From CAYTEO01 sp964436825 (GTDB taxonomy: Bacteria > Krumholzibacteriota > Krumholzibacteriia > LZORAL124-64-63): a stretch of 64,000 nucleotides of DNA. The translations under genes were made by a program, and so were the position numbers. The stretch spans positions 1 through 64,000 of the forward strand of contig CAYTEO010000005.1 in assembly GCA_964436825.1 (NCBI GenBank), given 5' to 3'. The notes beneath the pieces are model-generated. The model saw only the letters and a program-made list of their open reading frames with translations. It was not told the origin of the DNA and made no database searches. Of this stretch, positions 17,421-25,515 are shown piece by piece (the stretch's first letter is position 1; every line of letters starts with the position of its first letter).

Positions 17421-20087
17421 TCAGTCGACGACGACGGTGACCAGCGGCAGGTCCCGCCAGTAGCGGCGGGCGACCCGGACCAGGTCGTCCAGCCCGACGG
17501 CGTCATAGCGCCGGAAGAGCTCGTCGAACCGGTCGGGGTCCCCGTCCAGCTCGGCCATGGCCAGGTAGTAGGCCTGGCTGATGCTCGACAGGCGGCGCAT
17601 CATCAGCCGGCCCTCCAGCGAGCTGCGGGTCTTGTCCAGCTCGTCCTGGGTGATCGTCGCCGCGTCGAAACCCTCCCAGTCGGCCAGCAGGGCCTTCTCC
17701 CCCTCGTCCAGCCGTGCCGCCGGCGGGTTGAGCCAGCCGGTCAGGACCGCCCGCTGCCCGTGGACCGACACGCCGGCGCCGACGCTGTAGGAGAGCCCCC
17801 GCGTCTCCCGCAGGTCCATGGCCAGCCGGTCCGAAAGGACGCCGGTCAGCAGTTCCAGGGCGGGCGCGTCGGCGGGATCGACGGCGAAGATCGATCCGAC
17901 CCGGACCGCGCCCATGGGGCCGCCCACGTGACCGGTCACCCGGCGCGCATCGCCGGTCACCGGCAGCGGCGGCAGCGCGGGCTCGGGCTTGCCCCGCGGC
18001 GGCAGCTCCTTCTCCACCAGGGCCGCCACCTGTTCGTGGGACAGCGGCGAGACGACGGTCAGGATGAGGTTGCCCGGGGCGAAGGCGCGACGGTAGAGGC
18101 GCCGCAGCAGGTCGTAGTCGATCCCCTGGACGCTCTCCGGCGTCCCCTCGGGGGGATTGGCCAGGGGATGGTCGCCGTAGAGGGCGTCGGCCAGCAGCCG
18201 GCCGGCCACCCGGCGGGCGCTGCGGGAGCGGCGGCGGAGCTGGTCGGCGACCTGCCTCTTCTCCGCCTCGGCGTCGGTCGCGGTGAAACTGGCGTGCTGG
18301 ATCATGTCGGTCAACAGCAGCAGGGCGTCGATCCCGTTGTCGGCCGCCGTCTCCAGGCGGATGAAGGAGAACCAGCCGTTGGTGTAGTAGTCGTCCATGG
18401 GGAAGCGGGGATCGTCCGCCACCTTCAGCTCGATCCCCAGCCGGCGCAGCTTGTGCTCGAGGCAGGCGGCGTCGCAGCCGCCGATCCCCCGTGTCAGGAG
18501 CCGGTGGACCAGGTTCAGGGCGCCGGGGTGACCGTCGTCCAGCAGCGCCCGGTGGCGCACGGCCAGGTGCGCCGCCAGGAGGGGCGAATCCGGGTTCTGG
18601 AGCGTCACCAGGACGGTGCCGTTGTCCAGGACCGAGCGCCGGCGCACGACCTGCGCCGCGTCGGCCCCGGCGCCGTCCGCCGCCGCCGGCAGCAGGTGGA
18701 GGACCAGGTGGGGGCTGTCGGCCAGGTAGGCGCCCAGGACCCTCGTGACCTCCTCGGCGTCGACTGCCGCCAGGTTGTCCAGGTAGCCCAGGAAGAAGTC
18801 GGGCCCGCCCAGGGCGATGTCACCGGAACCCTGGATGGCGAGCATCCGCAGCTGCTCGCGCTCGACGAGCGTCGCGGTCCGCTGGACCTGGACGACCTCG
18901 TCGACGGCCTGGGGCGCGATCCCCCGCTCGCTGGCCCGGTGCAGCGCCTCCTGGACCAGGGCGTGGTAGCGGGCCGGGTCGGCCCCCTCGGGCAGGCTCA
19001 GGCCGATGACCAGCCGCGAGAACCCGGCCGCCTTCTCCCACCAGACGTCGGTCCCGGGACGGTCCTCCGGCGGCAGGGTAGCGAACGCGTCGGCCAGCAG
19101 GCCGTACTCGTCGCCGCTCAGCAGGTCGGTCAGCACGGCGAAGGGGAAGAAGTCGGGCGACCCGTACCCGGGCGCCTCGTAGACCAGGTCCAGCTCGTGG
19201 CCGTCGCTGCCCCGGCGGGTGACGACGCGGGTGCGGTCGATGTAGGGCGCCGGCTGCAGCTCGCGGGTCGGGACCGTCCCCGGCGGCACCTCGCCGTAGG
19301 TCTCGCGGAGCAGTTCCAGGACCCGGTCGCGGTCGAAGCTGCCGGCGATCGTCGTGATCATGTTGTTGGGGACGTAGTGGTCCCTGTAGAAGGCCCAGAC
19401 GTCGTCCCGGGACATGTGCTCGATCGTGCTGAGGGTACCGAGGGTCGGCAGGGCCAGGCTGCTGCCGGCGAACATGACGTCCCGCAGGGTCGCCTGGGCG
19501 AAGTGCCCGGGCGAGTCGCGGCCCTGGACGATCTCCCCGACGACGATCCCGCGCTCCTTCTCGAACTTGTCCTGCGGCAGGGTCGAGTGGAAGAGCATCT
19601 GGGCCTGCAGCTGCAGGCCCTCGGCCACGCGATCGGCGGGGACGATCATGATGTAGTTCGTGTAGAAATCCGTCGTGTGGGCGTTGTTCCAGGCGCCGAT
19701 CCGGTCTGCGGCCGCATAGAGCTCCTCCTGGGTGTACTTCTCCGTCCCGTTGAACAGCAGGTGCTCGAGCATGTGGCTCATGCCGCTGGTCCGGTAGTCC
19801 TCGAAGGCGGAGCCCACCAGCACCTGGGTCGCGATCATGACCATCGGCTGGGAAGGGTTGGGCAGGAGCATGACCTGCAGCCCGTTCTCCAGGCGCAGGA
19901 CCTCCACTCCCGGCGCCGGCTCGCCGAACACGGGGTTCTCGCTGCCGGGATAGACCCCCGCGGCCGTCCAGGTGGGCTGCTCCGTCGTCTCGAGCACGGG
20001 TTGCCGGGCCGCCGAGGCCGCCCCGCACGCCACGAGGGACGCCAGCAGCAGGATGGCCGCCGGCAGGATCGTCTCGATCTTCACCAT
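17421..20087 (-). CDS. M16 family zinc peptidase, lipoprotein
   Basis: An 888-residue double-domain M16 protein. A lipobox (LASLVAC, Cys21) follows the signal helix, so it should be membrane-anchored on the periplasmic side or outer membrane. The inverted zinc motif is His105-Met-Leu-Glu108-His109 in MSHMLEHLLFNGT, with the downstream glutamate in the ERGIVVGEI region. The second half (from about 480) is the inactive M16 partner domain, as is usual. Such proteins degrade peptides trapped between the halves. It lies 10 bp upstream of the M1-like gene and 28 bp downstream of tpiA. Confidence 0.9.
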   Translation of the reverse strand: MVKIETILPAAILLLASLVACGAASAARQPVLETTEQPTWTAAGVYPGSENPVFGEPAPGVEVLRLENGLQVMLLPNPSQPMVMIATQVLVGSAFEDYRTSGMSHMLEHLLFNGTEKYTQEELYAAADRIGAWNNAHTTDFYTNYIMIVPADRVAEGLQLQAQMLFHSTLPQDKFEKERGIVVGEIVQGRDSPGHFAQATLRDVMFAGSSLALPTLGTLSTIEHMSRDDVWAFYRDHYVPNNMITTIAGSFDRDRVLELLRETYGEVPPGTVPTRELQPAPYIDRTRVVTRRGSDGHELDLVYEAPGYGSPDFFPFAVLTDLLSGDEYGLLADAFATLPPEDRPGTDVWWEKAAGFSRLVIGLSLPEGADPARYHALVQEALHRASERGIAPQAVDEVVQVQRTATLVEREQLRMLAIQGSGDIALGGPDFFLGYLDNLAAVDAEEVTRVLGAYLADSPHLVLHLLPAAADGAGADAAQVVRRRSVLDNGTVLVTLQNPDSPLLAAHLAVRHRALLDDGHPGALNLVHRLLTRGIGGCDAACLEHKLRRLGIELKVADDPRFPMDDYYTNGWFSFIRLETAADNGIDALLLLTDMIQHASFTATDAEAEKRQVADQLRRRSRSARRVAGRLLADALYGDHPLANPPEGTPESVQGIDYDLLRRLYRRAFAPGNLILTVVSPLSHEQVAALVEKELPPRGKPEPALPPLPVTGDARRVTGHVGGPMGAVRVGSIFAVDPADAPALELLTGVLSDRLAMDLRETRGLSYSVGAGVSVHGQRAVLTGWLNPPAARLDEGEKALLADWEGFDAATITQDELDKTRSSLEGRLMMRRLSSISQAYYLAMAELDGDPDRFDELFRRYDAVGLDDLVRVARRYWRDLPLVTVVVD

Positions 20088-20115
20088 CTTCCCTCCCCGC
20101 CGCGTTCGCGGCAGC

Positions 20116-20892
20116 TCACCGGCGTCCGGCCGCCTCCTGGGCAGCGCGGACGATGGACAGGAAATCGTCGTGCTTCAGGCTGGCCCCGCCGATCAGACCG
20201 CCGTCGATGTCGGCCATGGCGAACAGCTCGGCCGCGTTGCCGGGCTTGACGCTGCCGCCGTAGAGGATCCGCAGGACCCGGGCCGCCTCCGCGCCCAGGA
20301 TGTCACCGATCAGCTCCCGGGAGAAGGCGTGGATCTCCTGGGCCTGCTCCGGGGTCGCCGTCTCGCCGGTGCCGATGGCCCAGACCGGCTCGTAGGCCAG
20401 GATCAGGTTCTCCGGGGTCAGGCCGTCCAGACGGGGCAGGACCGCCTCCAGCTGCTGCCGGACGACGGCGTGGGCCTGGCCCGCCTGGCGCTGCTCGAGC
20501 GTCTCGCCGTAGCAGAAGATGACCGTCAGACCGGCGGCATGGGCCTGGGCGATCTTGGAACGGAAGTCCTCGTCGGTCTCGTGGAACAGGCTGCGCCGCT
20601 CCGAGTGGCCGATGATCACGTGCGTCGCGCCCGCCTCGCGGAGCATCGCGGCGGCCACCTCGCCCGTGAAGGCGCCCGTGGCGGCGGCGGCGCAGTTCTG
20701 CCCCCCCACCAGCAGCGGCGTCCCCCGGACGGCCTCGGCCACGGCGGGGATCGTCACGCAGGGCGGGCAGACCAGCACGTCGCCGGCCAGGGGCATTTCG
20801 GCCACGCCCGCGGCCACGACCCGGGCCAGCGCGGTGCCCGCCGCCGGCCCCAGGTGCAGCTTCCAGTTCCCGGCCACCATGTAGCGTCGCAT
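20116..20892 (-). CDS. tpiA: Triosephosphate isomerase
   Basis: A 258-residue TIM barrel. VAGNWKLH holds the N-terminal Asn and Lys, IIGHSERR the electrophilic His, and LAYEPVWAIGTG the catalytic Glu, with loop 6 following. The phosphate loop ILYGGSVKPGN is present. It interconverts DHAP and glyceraldehyde 3-phosphate. The ATG at 20892 is preceded by CGAGGAGAACCCG. It sits in a run of nucleoside-salvage and peptidase genes rather than beside gapA and pgk. Two hairpins lie in the 86-bp leader. Confidence 0.96.
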   Translation of the reverse strand: MRRYMVAGNWKLHLGPAAGTALARVVAAGVAEMPLAGDVLVCPPCVTIPAVAEAVRGTPLLVGGQNCAAAATGAFTGEVAAAMLREAGATHVIIGHSERRSLFHETDEDFRSKIAQAHAAGLTVIFCYGETLEQRQAGQAHAVVRQQLEAVLPRLDGLTPENLILAYEPVWAIGTGETATPEQAQEIHAFSRELIGDILGAEAARVLRILYGGSVKPGNAAELFAMADIDGGLIGGASLKHDDFLSIVRAAQEAAGRR

Positions 20893-20910
20893 CGGGTTCT
20901 CCTCGGTTCC

Positions 20911-20969
20911 GGCGACCGGGAACCGGTCGCCGTGGTTGCGGTCGGAGCACGCCGCCGCCGCGGCGGCGG
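20911..20969 (-). other. Two stem-loops between the YugP-like gene and tpiA
   Basis: 20952-20969 is a perfect 18-bp GC palindrome (CCGCCGCCG and its complement), 10 nt after the YugP-like stop. 20911-20931 is a 9-bp stem (GGCGACCGG, loop of 3, CCGGTCGCC) just upstream of the tpiA ribosome site. The first may be a weak terminator. The second could tune tpiA translation or stabilise the mRNA. Neither has a T-run. Confidence 0.45.
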
Positions 20970-20978
20970 TCCGGCGGC

Positions 20979-21656
20979 TCAGCGCCGGTCGCGCAGGATC
21001 AGCAGCCGCACCAGCTGCGCCACGGCCATCAGGGCGGCGGCCACGTAGGTGAGGGCCGCGGCGTCCAGGACCTCCTTGACCTCCCGCTGCTCGCCGGGAG
21101 TGACGATCCCGTGGCGGGACAGCAGGGCGACGGCCCGGCGGCTGGCATCGAACTCCACCGGGAGGGTCACCACGGTGAAGACGGCCGCCACCAGGTAGGC
21201 CAGGATCCCGATGTCCATCAGGGCCGGCAGGCGGAACAGGAAGCCCAGGAAGAACAGCGGGAAGGCCAGGTTCGTCCCGAAGCTGGCCAACGGCCAGATG
21301 GCCTGTCGCATCTGCAGCGGCGCATAGCCGACGGCGTGCTGCAGGGCGTGCCCCGCCTCGTGGCAGGCCACCCCCACCGCGGCCACGCTGCTGCCGGCCC
21401 AGTTGGCCTCGCTCAGGCGCAGGGTCCGGGTCCGCGGATCGTAGTGGTCGGTCAGCTCGCCGCCGATCGGCTCGATCCCCACGTGCGACAGGCCCGCCGC
21501 GTCCAGCAGGCGCCGGGCCGCCTCGGCGCCGGTCATCCCCCGGGCCGTCGGCACGCGCAGGTAACGCGTGTAGGTCGTCCGCACCCGGTTCTGGGCGACC
21601 ATGGCGAAGACCAGGACCGGCACCAGCAGCAGGAATGTCCAGTCCCAGAAGAACAT
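20979..21656 (-). CDS. YugP-like membrane zinc metallopeptidase
   Basis: A 225-residue protein with an N-terminal membrane helix (about 6-22), a cytoplasmic zinc motif His99-Glu-Ala-Gly-His103 (VACHEAGHALQH), and three more helices (about 120-138, 145-165, 205-222). This layout and the HYDPRTRTLRLSE segment before the zinc site fit the neutral zinc metallopeptidase family of B. subtilis YugP. The substrate is unknown; the family is thought to act in membrane protein quality control. It starts 3 bp after the PNP stop. Confidence 0.85.
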   Translation of the reverse strand: MFFWDWTFLLLVPVLVFAMVAQNRVRTTYTRYLRVPTARGMTGAEAARRLLDAAGLSHVGIEPIGGELTDHYDPRTRTLRLSEANWAGSSVAAVGVACHEAGHALQHAVGYAPLQMRQAIWPLASFGTNLAFPLFFLGFLFRLPALMDIGILAYLVAAVFTVVTLPVEFDASRRAVALLSRHGIVTPGEQREVKEVLDAAALTYVAAALMAVAQLVRLLILRDRR

Positions 21657-21659
21657 GAC

Positions 21660-22532
21660 TCAGCTCTCCTTACCGGTGTCCAGGACGCCGGCCACGGCCG
21701 GCAAGAGGGCCTCCAGCAGGCGCGTGAACCGTTCCCGCACCCGCTGACCGACCTCAACGACGTCCTGGTGGGAAAGTTCCGGCTGCCCCACCTCCCGCGA
21801 CGGGTTGGTGATGCAGGAGATGCCGACCAGGCGCACACCCAGCGCCGCCAGCAGGGACGCCTCCGGGGCGGTCGACATGCCGACGGCATCGCAACCGATC
21901 CGGCGCAGCATCCCGATCTCGGCCCGGGTCTCGTAGGCCGGGCCCCACATGCTGGCGTAGACCCCCTCGTGGAGGGGGATCCCCGCGCCGGCGGCCGCCT
22001 CGCGGACGATCCTGGCCAGCTGTTCGTCCCACGGCGACGTCGCGCGCGCCGCGCGGGTCACGGGCGGCGGCGCCAGCAGGCCCCGCAGCGGGTCCCGCAG
22101 GTGCAGGTCGACGTGGTCGCGGACGAGCATCAGGTCGCCGGGACGGTAGAAGCGGTTCAGGCCCCCGGCGGCGTTGGTGACGACGACGGCCTCGACGCCC
22201 AGGCCCGCCAGGACCGCCGCCGGGTGGAGCAGGATCCGCGGCGGCAGCCCCTCGTAGGGGTGGAGCCGCCCCTGCAGCACGACGACCGGCACGCCGCCCG
22301 CCCGGCCGGCCACCAGCCGCCCCTTGTGCTCGGCCACCGAGGTGCGGACGAAGCCGGGGATCTCGCCGTAGGGAAAGGCGGCGGCGTCCTCCAGCCCGTC
22401 GGCGACGTTGCCCAGGCCGCTGCCCAGGATCAGCCCGATCCGGCCGCGGCAACCCCGCTCCCCGAGCCAGGCCACGGCGGCGGCCACGTCGTCGCGCCAC
22501 GTGTCGGTCAGTCGGGACAGCCTCTCGTTCAT
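21660..22532 (-). CDS. punA: Purine nucleoside phosphorylase (family 2, trimeric type)
   Basis: A 290-residue protein. LILGSGLGNVADGL is the phosphate-binding loop, HKGRLVAGRAGGVPVVVLQGRLHPYEG the second phosphate region, VTNAAGGLNRFYRPGDLMLVRDHVDL the purine region, and EAGVYASMWGPAYETRAEI-type sequence plus GMSTAPEASLLAALGVRLVGISCITN the ribose/purine region. It cleaves inosine and guanosine to base plus ribose 1-phosphate. The ATG at 22532 overlaps the adenosine deaminase stop by 4 bp, making a deoxynucleoside kinase-deaminase-phosphorylase salvage unit. Confidence 0.93.
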   Translation of the reverse strand: MNERLSRLTDTWRDDVAAAVAWLGERGCRGRIGLILGSGLGNVADGLEDAAAFPYGEIPGFVRTSVAEHKGRLVAGRAGGVPVVVLQGRLHPYEGLPPRILLHPAAVLAGLGVEAVVVTNAAGGLNRFYRPGDLMLVRDHVDLHLRDPLRGLLAPPPVTRAARATSPWDEQLARIVREAAAGAGIPLHEGVYASMWGPAYETRAEIGMLRRIGCDAVGMSTAPEASLLAALGVRLVGISCITNPSREVGQPELSHQDVVEVGQRVRERFTRLLEALLPAVAGVLDTGKES

Positions 22533-23632
22533 ACGATCTCCAGCTCGTCCAGTCCGTACTTGTCCCGCAGCGAGTGGAACGTCTCGACGACCTCGCCGAT
22601 CAGCCTCGATTTGACCTGCTGCGGCAGGAACGCGCTCTTGAAACCGTTCAGCAGGAGGGTCTCCGTCTCCAGGAGGTTCAGGTCGAAGGTGTCGACGGCC
22701 AGCCGCAGCTCGCGCAGCAGGTTCGTGCGGGCGAACAGCCGGTTGTCGCTGTTGAGCGTCACCCGCAGCCCCTGGTCAAGGTACTCCCGCAGGGGATGTT
22801 CCCCCAGCGACGGGACGACGCCGGTCAGGGCGTTGCTGCTCAGGCACATCTCCAGGGGGATGCGCCGGTCGTTGACCCAGGCCAGCAGGTCGGGATCCTC
22901 GTGCAGGCGCGTCCCGTGGCCGATGCGATTGGCACCGCAGTAGTGGAGCGCCTGGTGGATCGACTCGGGACCGAACCCCTCGCCCGCGTGGATCGTCGAG
23001 TTGAGGTTGTGGTTCATGATGTAGTAGAACGCCTCGCGATGCCGCTTGGCAGGGTAGTCCTTCTCCGTCCCGGCCAGGTCGAAGGCGACGACGCCGCGGC
23101 CCTTCCAGTTCACCGCCAGCTTCGCCAGCTCGAGCGACGCCCCGGGTTCGATCGTCCGGATCCCGGTGATGATGATCCCGGTGCGGATCCCGGTCGTCTC
23201 CTCGGCCTCCCGCAGCCCCTCCCGCACGGCGGCGACGGTCTCGTCGGGAGTCATCCCGCCGGCCAGATGGCGCAGGGGGCAGAAGCGGACCTCCAGGTAC
23301 CAGCAGCCGTCGGCGGCGGCGTCCTCGGCCAGTTCCCGGGCGATCCGCCGCAGCTGCGCGGGGGTCTGCATGACCCTGGTGGTGTGCTCGAAGAAGCCGA
23401 CGAAGTGCTGCTGGCAGCTCTGCGGGTCGACGGGGAAGTAGCGCGAGAGGGTGGCCACGGGACTGTCGGGGATCTCCATCCCCTCCTCGCGGGCCAGTTC
23501 CCGGAAGGTCTCCACCCGCAGCGAACCGTCCAGGTGGCACAGCAGGTCGGTCTTGGGCAGGACGCGGAGGATCTCGTCGGGGATGCGGCGTCCCCGCAGC
23601 AGGTCGCTGCGTCGGTAGTCACCCTGGTTCAT
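22529..23632 (-). CDS. add: Adenosine deaminase-like protein with an altered first metal-ligand site
   Basis: A 367-residue amidohydrolase of the adenosine deaminase family, with STIHAGEGFGPESI, RIGHGTRLHEDPDLL and VTLNSDNRLF, which hold the later His, Glu and Asp residues of the active site. The N-terminal metal motif normally reads K-x-D/E-L-H-x-H-L-D-G; here it is KTDLLCHLDG, so the first histidine ligand is leucine. The start is the ATG at 23632, overlapping the kinase stop by 4 bp. Between a deoxynucleoside kinase and PNP, the expected role is adenosine or deoxyadenosine to inosine. The missing ligand makes activity uncertain. Confidence 0.85.
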   Translation of the reverse strand: MNQGDYRRSDLLRGRRIPDEILRVLPKTDLLCHLDGSLRVETFRELAREEGMEIPDSPVATLSRYFPVDPQSCQQHFVGFFEHTTRVMQTPAQLRRIARELAEDAAADGCWYLEVRFCPLRHLAGGMTPDETVAAVREGLREAEETTGIRTGIIITGIRTIEPGASLELAKLAVNWKGRGVVAFDLAGTEKDYPAKRHREAFYYIMNHNLNSTIHAGEGFGPESIHQALHYCGANRIGHGTRLHEDPDLLAWVNDRRIPLEMCLSSNALTGVVPSLGEHPLREYLDQGLRVTLNSDNRLFARTNLLRELRLAVDTFDLNLLETETLLLNGFKSAFLPQQVKSRLIGEVVETFHSLRDKYGLDELEIV

Positions 23633-24309
23633 GTCGCACCTCCGGCCGCCGCCCGCTCCGTCTTCTGCCGGTGATGGTGGCGGATGAGATCGAGGAGCTC
23701 GCCGAAGACCTCCGGCCGGCGCAGGTCCACCTTCTCGGTATCGACGACGTGGACCGGGCAGATGGAGGTGGCGCGGGGAATCCACTCCTCGTACGCCTCG
23801 TGCAGGTCGACGATGAAATCGCGGGGGATCGACTTCTCGCAGTCCCGTCCCCGGGCGGCGATGCGGGCCAGTGCCGTGTCCGGCTCGCAGCGCAGGTAGA
23901 GGATCAGGTCGGGTGGCCGCAGGAAGGAGACCATGTTGCGGAAGACCTCGCGGTAGTTCTCGTAGTCGCGGGTGTCCATGGCCCCCCGCCGGTGCAGGAC
24001 GGGCGCGAAGATCTCCACGTCCTCGTAGATGGTCCGGTCCTGGACGGCCGACCGCCCGTGCTGGATGATGTCCTTCTGTACCTCGAACCGCTTGCTCAGG
24101 AAGTAGATCTGGAGGTGGAAGGCCCACCGGGGCATGTCGCGGTAGTAGTCCTCGAGGTAGGGATTGTCGTCCACGGGCTCGTAGTAGGTGGGCCAGTCCA
24201 GGGCCTCGCCCACCTGGCGGCACAAGGTCGACTTCCCCACCCCGATGTTGCCGGAGATGGACAGGTAGAACGGTACCTCGACCGTACCGGACCGGGCGCG
24301 ATCGGTCAT
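23629..24309 (-). CDS. Deoxynucleoside kinase (dGK/dAK family)
   Basis: A 226-residue P-loop kinase. YLSISGNIGVGKSTL is the Walker A motif, YEPVDDNPYLEDYY the substrate loop, VQDRTIYEDVEIFA the DRS-like motif, and LRCEPDTALARIAARGRDCEK the lid region with arginines. It phosphorylates deoxynucleosides, probably purines given the neighbours. The start at 24309 is preferred because GGATGGAGG lies 8 nt upstream; an in-frame ATG at 24324 has no ribosome site. It is first of the salvage genes and overlaps the deaminase by 4 bp. Confidence 0.9.
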   Translation of the reverse strand: MTDRARSGTVEVPFYLSISGNIGVGKSTLCRQVGEALDWPTYYEPVDDNPYLEDYYRDMPRWAFHLQIYFLSKRFEVQKDIIQHGRSAVQDRTIYEDVEIFAPVLHRRGAMDTRDYENYREVFRNMVSFLRPPDLILYLRCEPDTALARIAARGRDCEKSIPRDFIVDLHEAYEEWIPRATSICPVHVVDTEKVDLRRPEVFGELLDLIRHHHRQKTERAAAGGAT

Positions 24310-24351
24310 GGCTGGTGCCTCCATCCGCCGCGGGCCGCACGTTCCGCGGGA

Positions 24352-25515
24352 CTAGCTGGGCGGCGGCGGCGGTTCCTGGTTGACGTAGGCGTAGTGCTCG
24401 GCGGAGATGAACTTCCGCACGGTGCCGTCCTCGTCGCTGATCAGGAAAATATAGGCACCGTAATTGACTTTTTCACTGCTTATTCTCTGATCGACGACCC
24501 CCAGGGAGACGGGCCGGGGCGTCTTGACCGGATCGCCGAACAGGAAGACGTAGTCGCCCCGCGGTCCGAAGACCTGGATCCGGCCGTTGCCGGTGTCGGC
24601 CACGTAGATACGGCCCTGGCCGTCCACCTTGACGTCCTGGGGCGCGGTGAACTCCCCCTCGGCGTCGCTGGGACCACCGCTCCACTGCTCGCCGCACTCG
24701 CGGGCGTCGCCCAGTACGAAGTCGGCCTCGGTGGGCGGGTTGCAGGTCTCCTGGTCGAAGATGACGGCCGTGCCGCGCCACGGTCCCACCGGCCAGTCGG
24801 GATCGGTGTCCTCCAGGTCCGGCGTGGGATCGAACCTGATGACCCAGTTGCGCAGCGAGTCGGCCTCGCAGACGAGCAGCCGCTGCTCCCCGTCCACGGC
24901 CATCCCCGCGGGGACGTGGACGAAGCGGACCGACAGGCCGTCCCGCCGGCAGAGGACCCCCATGGGCGCCGCCGTCCCGTCCTCGTACCAGGCGTAGCGA
25001 TGGATGACCCCCGAGTCGGGCGCCGCCAGGTAGAGGAACGTCCGGGCGCCCGGGGCGGTCTCGTCCACCCCGGTGCGGCAGACCGCCAGGCGGGTGATGC
25101 CCTGCAGCTGCGGCAGCTCGGCCCGGGCGACAGGGGTCAGGTCGCTGGAGGTGTATGCGTTGATCGCGCGGGCCCCCTCCTCCCAGACGAAGATCAGCTC
25201 GGCGTCGTCGTCGGGGGACAGGGCCGTGGGGTCCTCCAGCCCCTCGACCTGCTCCAGCAGATCGTAGTTGAGGTTGCGCTTCGAGAGTCTCCCCTCGGCG
25301 TCGACGACATAGAGCAGGTTGTTGGCCACGACGATCCGCCGGGCGCCCGGGTCGTCGTACGTCCCGTAGGCGATGTAGGCATCGACGGAGAAGAGCCCCT
25401 CGGCGTGGGGCATGGCGATCTTCTCGCCGCAGCCGCCCGTGGCCAGCAGGGCGACCGCCGCCGCGGCCAGCAGGAACAGGCCGCCGAGGGTGCCGCGTAC
25501 GACGCGATGGCTCAT
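24352..25515 (-). CDS. Lipoprotein with NHL-type beta-propeller repeats
   Basis: A 387-residue protein beginning at the ATG at 25515 (GGGGAGGTGTCCG upstream), with its start overlapping the PorV-like stop by 4 bp. A signal helix ends in LLATGGC, a lipobox. The clearest repeat is FTAPQDVKVDGQGRIYVADTGNGRIQVF, an NHL blade (about 305-335); earlier stretches such as RRIVVANNLLYVVDAEGRL look like diverged blades. NHL propellers bind proteins or ligands. It is last in the surface operon, so it may be a surface-exposed partner of the TonB receptor. The tail is QEPPPPPS. The 3' part contains an AT-rich patch that may hold a promoter. Confidence 0.78.
   Translation of the reverse strand: MSHRVVRGTLGGLFLLAAAAVALLATGGCGEKIAMPHAEGLFSVDAYIAYGTYDDPGARRIVVANNLLYVVDAEGRLSKRNLNYDLLEQVEGLEDPTALSPDDDAELIFVWEEGARAINAYTSSDLTPVARAELPQLQGITRLAVCRTGVDETAPGARTFLYLAAPDSGVIHRYAWYEDGTAAPMGVLCRRDGLSVRFVHVPAGMAVDGEQRLLVCEADSLRNWVIRFDPTPDLEDTDPDWPVGPWRGTAVIFDQETCNPPTEADFVLGDARECGEQWSGGPSDAEGEFTAPQDVKVDGQGRIYVADTGNGRIQVFGPRGDYVFLFGDPVKTPRPVSLGVVDQRISSEKVNYGAYIFLISDEDGTVRKFISAEHYAYVNQEPPPPPS
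24448..24476 (-). promoter_or_regulatory. Candidate sigma-70-type promoter inside the NHL gene 3' end
   Basis: In an unusually AT-rich patch the minus strand reads GTGAAA, 17 bases, TATATT. It points at the deoxynucleoside kinase start 140 nt downstream and would uncouple the salvage operon from the surface operon. It rests on sequence match only. Confidence 0.35.

Noticed and set aside
17760..20249. Long plus-strand frame opposite the M16 peptidase
   Set aside because: Shadow of the M16 gene, with a composition typical of the reverse strand of GC-rich coding DNA.
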